Of a stretch of DNA of 64,000 nucleotides, positions 53,643 through 60,762 are shown one piece after another (the stretch's first letter is position 1; every line of letters begins with the position of its first letter). Under the pieces are notes generated by a model. It ran no database searches, was not told the origin of the DNA, and was given only the letters and a program-made list of their open reading frames with translations. Both the position numbers and the translations under genes were made by a program. Source of the stretch: Shewanella canadensis (GTDB taxonomy: Bacteria; Pseudomonadota; Gammaproteobacteria; Enterobacterales; Shewanellaceae); the NCBI RefSeq assembly GCF_003966225.1, contig NZ_RXNU01000007.1:210589-274588 (forward strand), in the 5' to 3' direction.

Positions 53643-53660
53643 TTGGCACAAAGCTTGCCA
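53643..53660 (+). promoter_or_regulatory. Sigma-54 promoter of the fliD operon
   Basis: TTGGCACAAAGCTTGCCA has the exact -24 GG (53645-53646) and -12 GC (53657-53658) spaced by ten bases, with TTGGCAC and TTGC consensus boxes. Start of transcription would be near 53670, just ahead of the GGAGGAG ribosome binding site of fliD (53674-53680). LafK is the likely activator. Confidence 0.85.
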
Positions 53661-53685
53661 TGTCCCTTTGATTGGAGGAGAGATA

Positions 53686-55065
53686 ATGATTTCAGGTATG
53701 AGTGGATCCCAGTTTGCAGAACAACTCATCGGCGCTGAGCGAATGGGTAAAGATCAGCTGTATCAGAGCAATATGACTAAGCATCAGACCCAGTTGGATG
53801 CCTATGAAATACTCGAAAAAAGCCTGAATCAGATGACCAGCAATCTGGAAAAACTCGATGGCGATGCCTTCGACAGTAAGACCTCGACCATAAGCGATGA
53901 TAACGCATCGATCACTGTCGAAAGCGGTGCCGCAACGGGGAGCTATGACCTCTATGTCAAACAGCTGGCTCAGGCCCATCAGGTATCCAAGAGTTTCAGT
54001 GGTGAAGATGCACCACTCCCCACCAGTGGCGAGCTCACTATTCAGGTTGGGCCAGATGCGGCAGACACCTTAACGCTGGATATGGCGGTATATAACCCTA
54101 GCGGTAACGCCACGGTCTCCGATCTCACCGGGATGATCAACAGCCACCCAGATAATCCGGGCGTACAGGCTTCATTGGTGCGTACCGGCGGCCAGGTTGA
54201 GCTCATGCTCTCCTCTACAGAAACCGGCGCAGACAGCACTATCGACGTAAAAATGGATGGTTCTGATTGGGGGATGACCGAGCGCAGAGCAGCACAAGAT
54301 GCCGAATTAACCCTCAACGGTATCGATATAAAGAGCAGCAGTAACTACCTGAATAACGTCATCGATGGTGTGTCTATTGAGCTCAATAAAGCCCACGGCG
54401 TGGGCGAAAGCAGCACCATAAAAATAGAGTCAGATACCGATGCCAGTGAGCAGGCGGTTAAAGATTTTGTCGACAGCTTCAACGAGCTGATGGATCAGAT
54501 AAACCAACTGACACGTTCCATGGGAAATGCGGTGTTGGACGACATTAACGACGACAAAGACAAAGATAAAGACAAGGATGACGACGATGATGATGACGAT
54601 GACGGCCCCTCTTCAGTCACAGAAGATCAACTCGGCGCGTTAAAAGGCGATTCGAGTGTCCGCATGCTGCAAAACAGCATGAGAAGCGCCATCTTCGATC
54701 CAGCGTCAAACGGGATGCGTCTATCAGATATCGGCATTGAGATGACGCGTGAGGGTAAATTAGAGGTAGATGAAGACAAGCTAGCCAAAGCCCTGAAAGA
54801 TGATCCTGCTGCAGTAGAAGCCATGTTCACCGGCGGCGATAACTATGTCGACAGAATAGACGGCATCATCGATCCCTTCACTAAATCCAACGGCTATTTA
54901 GACCTTAAACAAGAGAACCTGGATAAGCAGATCACCCGAGTCGAAGACAACATGGCTCGTCACGATTACCAGATGGAGCAGAGGTATCAAATCTACCTCG
55001 CACAATTTACAGCAATGGAGGCCACCATCAACCAACTTAACTCGGCCAGCGCATTGTTTTACTAA
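53686..55065 (+). CDS. fliD: Flagellar filament cap protein FliD
   Basis: Capping protein that folds flagellin at the filament tip. From ATG 53686, with GGAGGAG five bases upstream, it has 459 residues; TTG 53668 is in frame but overlaps that site. N-terminal SGSQFAEQLIGAERMG-type part and C-terminal coil YQMEQRYQIYLAQFTAMEAT are FliD-like. Unusual is an Asp/Lys tract at about residues 285-307 (NDDKDKDKDKDDDDDDDDDG), a low-complexity acidic insertion. First gene of the late operon. Confidence 0.92.
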   Translation: MISGMSGSQFAEQLIGAERMGKDQLYQSNMTKHQTQLDAYEILEKSLNQMTSNLEKLDGDAFDSKTSTISDDNASITVESGAATGSYDLYVKQLAQAHQVSKSFSGEDAPLPTSGELTIQVGPDAADTLTLDMAVYNPSGNATVSDLTGMINSHPDNPGVQASLVRTGGQVELMLSSTETGADSTIDVKMDGSDWGMTERRAAQDAELTLNGIDIKSSSNYLNNVIDGVSIELNKAHGVGESSTIKIESDTDASEQAVKDFVDSFNELMDQINQLTRSMGNAVLDDINDDKDKDKDKDDDDDDDDDGPSSVTEDQLGALKGDSSVRMLQNSMRSAIFDPASNGMRLSDIGIEMTREGKLEVDEDKLAKALKDDPAAVEAMFTGGDNYVDRIDGIIDPFTKSNGYLDLKQENLDKQITRVEDNMARHDYQMEQRYQIYLAQFTAMEATINQLNSASALFY

Positions 55066-55078
55066 GGAAATTAAAATT

Positions 55079-55459
55079 ATGTTGAATGAGCATGACCCCT
55101 TTAATGCATACAAACAGACCAGCCTCGATGCCAGGGCTGCAGCGGCGAATCCTCACGAGATGGTACGCATGTTACTCGATGGGCTTTTAGATGAGATAGA
55201 GCGGGCAAGCGGCTTTATGCAGAGGCGCAGTTTTGAGGATAAAGGTAAGAGCATTAATAAGTGTCTCAACATAGTACACGGACTCGGATCTATGCTCGAT
55301 TTAGAAAATGGCGGTGAAGTTGCCAGTGGGCTAAACCGCCTCTATGACTACTGCAGCCGTCAACTCGTTACCGCTAGTGTTGAAAATAACACTCAAGCTT
55401 TAGAACCCATTACCAAGGTAATTTCGAATGTCAGAGAAGGCTGGGCCAACCTCAATTGA
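55079..55459 (+). CDS. fliS: Flagellin chaperone FliS
   Basis: Cytoplasmic chaperone keeping flagellin unfolded for export. The 126-residue protein has DARAAAANPHEMVRMLLDGL near residues 18-37 and GKSINKCLNIVHGLGSMLD, typical of FliS. GGAAATTAAAATT precedes the ATG. Confidence 0.93.
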   Translation: MLNEHDPFNAYKQTSLDARAAAANPHEMVRMLLDGLLDEIERASGFMQRRSFEDKGKSINKCLNIVHGLGSMLDLENGGEVASGLNRLYDYCSRQLVTASVENNTQALEPITKVISNVREGWANLN

Positions 55460-55754
55460 ACTGTGGAAGCGATTTGAAACGGCGCTGCTGGAGCATGCGA
55501 ACGCTGAAGATTGGGACAAGGTGGTAAAGGTGAATGCATTGATGGTTCAGGCACTAAAAAAAGCAGGTAAACCGGCGACGAAATCACAACTCGTAGCCCG
55601 TAAAGCTCTGGCAACGACCCACGCCAACATACTGCAGAATCTGCATCAGAAAAAAGACAAGTTACAGCAGGATATCCACCAATTTAAGGGGCAACAAGAT
55701 GGCCTTGCCGCTTACCAACTCACCCGCTTAAGCGGAGAAATTAATGATATCTAA
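55428..55754 (+). CDS. fliT: Flagellar chaperone FliT-like protein
   Basis: A 108-residue helical protein overlapping fliS by 32 bases in another frame. In lateral clusters this position is lafD/fliT, the FliD chaperone. Sequence identity to FliT is not obvious; helical composition, length and neighbours support it. AAGG at about 55413 lies in the fliS coding region and serves as ribosome binding site. Confidence 0.72.
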   Translation: MSEKAGPTSIELWKRFETALLEHANAEDWDKVVKVNALMVQALKKAGKPATKSQLVARKALATTHANILQNLHQKKDKLQQDIHQFKGQQDGLAAYQLTRLSGEINDI

Positions 55755-56898
55755 TGTAATCGACTTAAGCTCGGGCATAGGTGGAACAAAAGACTCTTTG
55801 ACAGGGACTAAGATCGCCAATTCGCAACTGGAACAAGAGTCTGGATCGCACGCTAGCTACTCAGCGTATGCCACTTCAAGCACAGATGAACGGATACCAG
55901 AGCAAGAAGCGGCGATCTTATCTGACTCTCCCCCGGATGGAGCCTTAAACCTATTCATTTCACCCGCACAACCCCAGATGTCGACGACCCAATCCGGTCA
56001 GACGTCACCCGGTCAATTCATGATATCCGGTGAATACCGGGCCTCACTCAACCCGTCAGATGTTGAGGCGCTTAATCGATTCTTACACTTAGGTAGTGAT
56101 CAGAATCAGACTGCACCTCCCTTCGTCACACCGACTACTCTACAAAGCGGAACTTACTCAGCTTTAGATGCAAGAAAAACAAGCTCATATGACGCTGCGC
56201 AAGTATCACACCTGCAGACACAGGCAAGTAAAGCGAATGAAACACCGCTTTCACTAAATCAGCCCCAAACATCGGCTCTGCCACTACCTGAGCTGCCGGG
56301 AGGTAAACATCAATTATCCTCACAATTTAGTGCGAGCCTTTCCGGGGGCAACAACGCCAACCTACACTTGCCTGTGGCCCTGACGGAGTCTCGTCTACTC
56401 GATGCGAATGAAACCAGTGCTCAGCTATTAGCCGGCGGCCATAGAACTCAAGCCCCCGTAAGTCAATGGGGACCGGTACCCGTCACTTCAGCAGCACCAT
56501 TCGCTCAACAGGCCCAAGAGATGCTTTCGCCATTACGGGAGCAGATCCGATTTCAGGTAGACCAGCAGATAAAACAAGCGGAGTTGAGACTGGATCCCCC
56601 CGAACTCGGCAAAGTTGAGCTGAGTATCCGATTGGATGGAGACCGACTCCACATTCAAATGCATGCCGCCAACGCCTCCGTTCGAGACTCGCTATTGATT
56701 GGGTTAGAGCGCTTACGTGCCGAACTCGCTATGGATCATGGCGGGCAGATAGATGTCGACATTAATCAGGGCAAACAGGAGCAGAGAGAGTCCTCTCCCG
56801 AAGCCTCCTCTATTTCACTGGCACGTGGCGATGAACCAGATAATCACAGTACAAAACATGACAGTCAACAGAGTCATCAAATCGATCTGTTAGCCTAA
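55744..56898 (+). CDS. fliK: Flagellar hook-length control protein FliK
   Basis: Molecular ruler that signals FlhB to switch substrate. The 384-residue protein has a long variable N-terminal part rich in Ser, Gln and Pro, and the conserved C-terminal Flg_hook domain at about residues 270-350: LDPPELGKVELSIRLDGDRL followed by LLIGLERLRAELA. Named lafE in lateral systems. Confidence 0.9.
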   Translation: MISNVIDLSSGIGGTKDSLTGTKIANSQLEQESGSHASYSAYATSSTDERIPEQEAAILSDSPPDGALNLFISPAQPQMSTTQSGQTSPGQFMISGEYRASLNPSDVEALNRFLHLGSDQNQTAPPFVTPTTLQSGTYSALDARKTSSYDAAQVSHLQTQASKANETPLSLNQPQTSALPLPELPGGKHQLSSQFSASLSGGNNANLHLPVALTESRLLDANETSAQLLAGGHRTQAPVSQWGPVPVTSAAPFAQQAQEMLSPLREQIRFQVDQQIKQAELRLDPPELGKVELSIRLDGDRLHIQMHAANASVRDSLLIGLERLRAELAMDHGGQIDVDINQGKQEQRESSPEASSISLARGDEPDNHSTKHDSQQSHQIDLLA

Positions 56899-56913
56899 TT
56901 TAGGAGCTTTAAA

Positions 56914-57372
56914 ATGGCATTTGGTAATAGTAGCGTTAGCAAAAAATTTTCATTCACGTTTATTATTTTTTTATGGAGCGCTGGAGTATTTTGGGTCGGA
57001 TGGCAATCACCAAGCATTATTGGCGGCCCATTTGTGACTCAGGAAAAAGAATCGAATACAGCAAAGTTTTATCCATTAGACCGATTTGTAATCTCCGTAC
57101 CAGGAGACAAATACCCCCACTATCTGCTTCTTGAGATGGCACTTAAAAGCAGCTCACCAAATGTAAGCCGTACCCTGAAGGAAGCCGATCCCCTCGTCAG
57201 AAATTCACTGATGAAGATGTTTTCCCGGAAACATTTCAACCAGCTCAATGACTCTCATCAGCTCGAAGCGCTCCAAAAAGAGGCGCTGGTCCTGCTTTCA
57301 GGGGTACTTTCCGACAACCATTACTCCATAGAACTCGAAGATGTGCTCTTCACTCGTATGGTTATTCAGTAG
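56914..57372 (+). CDS. fliL: Flagellar basal body-associated protein FliL
   Basis: Single-pass inner-membrane protein next to the stator. The 152-residue protein has one helix near residues 13-35 (SFTFIIFLWSAGVFWVGW) and a periplasmic domain with PLDRFVISVPGDKYPHYLLLE. Position between fliK and fliA is that of lafF. Sequence is weakly conserved. Confidence 0.8.
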   Translation: MAFGNSSVSKKFSFTFIIFLWSAGVFWVGWQSPSIIGGPFVTQEKESNTAKFYPLDRFVISVPGDKYPHYLLLEMALKSSSPNVSRTLKEADPLVRNSLMKMFSRKHFNQLNDSHQLEALQKEALVLLSGVLSDNHYSIELEDVLFTRMVIQ

Positions 57373-57381
57373 GGGAATAGG

Positions 57382-58104
57382 ATGAATTCGGGTCAATTAG
57401 CCTACCAAGAAGCAAGCGATGAGCAAGTCCCCAACAGACTCAGCGAAAATCAAGTGATGAGTCAATATCTGCCTCTGGTGAAGCGTTCTATCTCTCAGCT
57501 TAGAAGCCATTGTGGAACGGTACTCGCCATAGAAGATATGGAACAGATAGGAATGATGGCACTTCTCGAGTCATCACGCCGTTATCCGGGTGAATACGAT
57601 AATGGATTTATCTCCTATGCCGGTCAGCGTATTCGAGGAGCCATTCTTGATGAGTTAAGGCGTCAGGATTGGCGTCCCCGCCCCGTCAGACAGCAAGCCC
57701 ATGAGCTGAATGATACGGTACGAAAATTAACTCGTTTACTTGGGCGAGAGCCGAGTGATATCGAAGTGGCTGAGGCCATGGGGCTCAACAGAGAGGAATA
57801 TAGAGAGCGCCTCTATGCCTCACAATCTGAATCAATGAAGAGTCTGGATGACATGTTGAGTGTCGGTGCTCACTTTCCTGATAAAACCAATGTCATTGAG
57901 CAATTTTCCGTCCAAAAGACATTAATCAAAGCAATATCCAAATTAAGTAAAAGAGAACAGCTAATTCTGTCGCTTTATTATCAACATGAACTCAATTTAA
58001 AAGAAATTGCAGGAACACTGGGGTTAACTGAAACGCGGATTTGTCAGCTCCACAAGCAGGCAGTGAAGCACCTTCAAGAAATCTACCAACAGTGGGAACG
58101 TTAG
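57382..58104 (+). CDS. fliA: Lateral flagellar sigma-28 factor FliA (LafS)
   Basis: Sigma factor for late lateral flagellar genes, held by FlgM until the hook is done. The 240-residue protein has region 2 with AIEDMEQIGMMALLESSRRY and FISYAGQRIRGAILDELRR, then region 4 with KREQLILSLYYQHELNLKEI and LGLTETRICQLHKQAV. Standard FliA length. Confidence 0.94.
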   Translation: MNSGQLAYQEASDEQVPNRLSENQVMSQYLPLVKRSISQLRSHCGTVLAIEDMEQIGMMALLESSRRYPGEYDNGFISYAGQRIRGAILDELRRQDWRPRPVRQQAHELNDTVRKLTRLLGREPSDIEVAEAMGLNREEYRERLYASQSESMKSLDDMLSVGAHFPDKTNVIEQFSVQKTLIKAISKLSKREQLILSLYYQHELNLKEIAGTLGLTETRICQLHKQAVKHLQEIYQQWER

Positions 58105-58119
58105 AGGCAGGAAAGCGCT

Positions 58120-58977
58120 ATGAGTAAATTATTAGGATTACTAATTATTCTACTATCAGTATTTGGTGGTTATGTTTGGGCTGGCGGAAATTTAAGTTCA
58201 TTATGGCAACCTGCTGAAATATTAATAATCTTCGGTGCAGGTGTCGGCTCCCTTATCATTGCCAACCCTAAAGCTGTGCTTGCCGATATGTATACTCAGT
58301 TACGTGAACTACTTTCTGTCGAAAAGGAAGATCCTGAACTCTATCCTCAGCTATTTGGATTGATGGGAATGTTAATGAGTCAAATTCAGTCACAGGGGCT
58401 GAGAGTACTCGATGAGCACGTAGAGAAACCCAGAGAAAGTTCACTCTTTCTCATGTATCCAACGGTACTCGAACATCCCAATGTACTGCAATTTTTAATC
58501 GATAATCTACGGCTTCAGTCCATCGGCAAAATATCTCCCCACGATCTGGAGCATATCTTAGAGGAGGAGATCTACCGAATTGAGGAAGATAGGTTAAGAC
58601 CGGCCCACGCTCTGGCCAGAATTGCAGAAGCGATGCCAGGCTTCGGTATCTTAGCCGCTGTCATGGGGATCATCATAACGATGTCCAACATTGATGGGCC
58701 TATCACTATGATTGGGGTGAAAGTAGCTGCAGCACTGGTAGGCACCTTTATCGGAATTTTTGCCTGTTACTGTCTATTTGAACCAACATCTAAGGCACTG
58801 GAGCATTTAGTTGAACGAAAGTCAGCTCAGCTTCGCTGCGTTGCCGCCATGCTTACCTCATTTGCCAAAGGCAAGCCTCCCATGATTGCCATAGACGCCG
58901 GTAGAAAACAGATCCAAAGCGAAAACCGTCCCACATTTATCGAGCTTGAACGTTGGATGGTGGAGCAAAAAAGCTGA
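58120..58977 (+). CDS. motA: Lateral flagellar stator protein MotA (LafT)
   Basis: Stator subunit with four transmembrane helices; 285 residues, as proton-type MotA. The N-terminal helix (LLGLLIILLSVFGGYVWAG), the cytoplasmic loop with RPAHALARIAEAMPGFGILAAV (split here) and the last two helices are in place. Proton-type use is inferred from resemblance to E. coli MotA. It overlaps motB at TGATG. Confidence 0.93.
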   Translation: MSKLLGLLIILLSVFGGYVWAGGNLSSLWQPAEILIIFGAGVGSLIIANPKAVLADMYTQLRELLSVEKEDPELYPQLFGLMGMLMSQIQSQGLRVLDEHVEKPRESSLFLMYPTVLEHPNVLQFLIDNLRLQSIGKISPHDLEHILEEEIYRIEEDRLRPAHALARIAEAMPGFGILAAVMGIIITMSNIDGPITMIGVKVAAALVGTFIGIFACYCLFEPTSKALEHLVERKSAQLRCVAAMLTSFAKGKPPMIAIDAGRKQIQSENRPTFIELERWMVEQKS

Positions 58978-59987
58978 TGGCGATTAACAATGAACCTTTA
59001 ATCATTAAGAGACGAAGACGTCAGAAACGGCCCGCAACCCATGGCGGTGCATGGAAAGTCGCGTTCGCAGATTTTACCCTCGCGATGATGGCTCTGTTTA
59101 TGGTTTTATGGATCTTACAAATTGCCGATCAGCAAGAACGAACCATGATAGTGCAATATCTTAATGGAGACATGTTTGCCTCTGGCTCAATAAATCCCTT
59201 CGACTTAAGCCAATCGCCATCCATGATCGATCTCCAGGGATCTATCGCATTGCAACAAGCCATTATCCCTGCGACCGGAACCGGAGTCGAGAAAGCCGGG
59301 CCGGCGATACACAACCATATTCCAGTTGGCGAAGATAACGCCAAAGCGGGCAGAGGGCCCGAGCTTAACTCATTAGTCCCTGGAAAATTTGAGACTCAGG
59401 CTCAACTCGAGTTTTTAGCCAGAGAGGTCGATAGTGTAATAACAGAGGTTAATCTCTCGGCAAATGTAGAAATTAAAGTCGTCCCTCAAGGTGTAAGGAT
59501 ACTGATCCACGATAACGTACATCAGTTTATGTTCACCAGAGGCAGCTCAAATATGAAGCCCTACTTTGAAGACCTGCTGATGGCACTAGGTCCATTATTA
59601 GGAGGAGTTGAAAATAAAATCAGCATCTCAGGACATACCGACTCCACCCCTTATGCCGGAAAAACGTTCACCAATTGGGAGTTGTCGAGTAAGCGAGCCC
59701 TGTTAGCCAGACGCGTATTGGAATACGGTGGCGTAAAACGACATCAAATCATTCAAGTAACAGGTATGGCAGATCAATCTCCATATATCCAAAATGATCC
59801 GGCGGCGGCTGCAAATAGGCGAATAGAGATGTTGGTACTAACCACATCTGCAGAGAAACAGATTAGAGAGATGACTGGGTTACCAAAAGATGAAACGCCA
59901 TCATCACCAGAACTAAAGCATGCTCAACAAACAGCCGAAGCGAATCAACCCAGGACACGATATCCACAGCAGTGGGTAACCGAATGA
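58977..59987 (+). CDS. motB: Lateral flagellar stator protein MotB (LafU)
   Basis: Peptidoglycan-anchored stator. ATG 58977 overlaps the motA stop and gives 336 residues; an in-frame GTG/ATG upstream at 58953 is inside motA. The transmembrane helix FADFTLAMMALFMVLWIL carries the ion-binding Asp of the AxxDF motif. The OmpA-like domain (about residues 165-290) has ISGHTDSTPYAGKTFTNWEL. Its stop overlaps the start of a PilZ-like gene. Confidence 0.94.
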   Translation: MAINNEPLIIKRRRRQKRPATHGGAWKVAFADFTLAMMALFMVLWILQIADQQERTMIVQYLNGDMFASGSINPFDLSQSPSMIDLQGSIALQQAIIPATGTGVEKAGPAIHNHIPVGEDNAKAGRGPELNSLVPGKFETQAQLEFLAREVDSVITEVNLSANVEIKVVPQGVRILIHDNVHQFMFTRGSSNMKPYFEDLLMALGPLLGGVENKISISGHTDSTPYAGKTFTNWELSSKRALLARRVLEYGGVKRHQIIQVTGMADQSPYIQNDPAAAANRRIEMLVLTTSAEKQIREMTGLPKDETPSSPELKHAQQTAEANQPRTRYPQQWVTE

Positions 59988-60400
59988 ATCAATTTGATGA
60001 GTTTATCTCTACCGATAAATCTAAGAAGACAAAAAAAGCCAGCCAAGATAATCGACAACATATCCGGCTTAGCTTAAGAAAGAGTGCTGATGAAAACTTA
60101 GCCCTTGCCTGCGACGGTGTCACTGTCAACCTGCTAGATAAAAACTGGCTACAGAGCCACAGGTTGGGTATCGCTAATATCAAAGATATCGGCTTCGGCG
60201 GCGTAGGATTAATCACGGCTACCTCTCTGGATAAAGGCCAAGAGGTCTACATAGATATTGATGGATATAGAATGTTAGTCAAAATCTGTCGAACAAAAAC
60301 CATCAACAGCAAACTTAATTTTCTGGGTGCTCGATGGATATCGACAGATGAAGAAAAAATTATCTCTATGATCAATAAAGTTCAGCCAGCGTTGATTTAA
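59984..60400 (+). CDS. PilZ-like c-di-GMP-binding protein (candidate)
   Basis: A 138-residue cytoplasmic protein whose ATG (59984) overlaps the motB stop in ATGA. It carries RQHIR at residues 24-28 (PilZ RxxxR) and DIGFGG at 68-73, which is D/NxSxxG with Gly for Ser, followed by a beta-rich part. PilZ proteins bind c-di-GMP and, like YcgR, can brake the motor. Here it could do so for the lateral motor. The Ser-to-Gly change makes binding uncertain. Confidence 0.7.
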   Translation: MNQFDEFISTDKSKKTKKASQDNRQHIRLSLRKSADENLALACDGVTVNLLDKNWLQSHRLGIANIKDIGFGGVGLITATSLDKGQEVYIDIDGYRMLVKICRTKTINSKLNFLGARWISTDEEKIISMINKVQPALI

Positions 60401-60467
60401 GCACACCTCTCCGATCTCCGAGGTAGGGAATCCAGATAACAAATGATTATTGTATAGGGAGGTTACA

Positions 60468-60755
60468 ATGGCGACTCCACATAGGCGCAAGGGACCCGAT
60501 GGACTTCAAAAAGCGTTTCTTTACCTGATTTTACTCGACTGGTTTATGCTCTTTTATATATCGACTGAAATGAGACATATGACCTTTAGACACGGCGTGT
60601 TGGCTTCATTAATGCTGACGATGTTCAACCTGATTCTGGTTAACCTCTGTTTTCGTCGTGCCAGACGCTCAGGCGACACTTACTTGCTATACCCAGTCAT
60701 AGCAGGGGCATTACTCTCGTTTATCTTGATGTGTTACTTTTTCTTTTTTGATTAA
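60468..60755 (+). CDS. Small hypothetical membrane protein after the PilZ gene
   Basis: From ATG 60468 with GGGAGG (60457-60462) five bases before it; 95 residues. It has three helices at about residues 17-36, 44-62 and 72-92, and short charged N- and C-terminal ends. It is not a known flagellar protein. It may be cotranscribed with the stator-PilZ genes and ends eight bases before the convergent EAL gene. Confidence 0.7.
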   Translation: MATPHRRKGPDGLQKAFLYLILLDWFMLFYISTEMRHMTFRHGVLASLMLTMFNLILVNLCFRRARRSGDTYLLYPVIAGALLSFILMCYFFFFD

Positions 60756-60762
60756 TCGCTCA

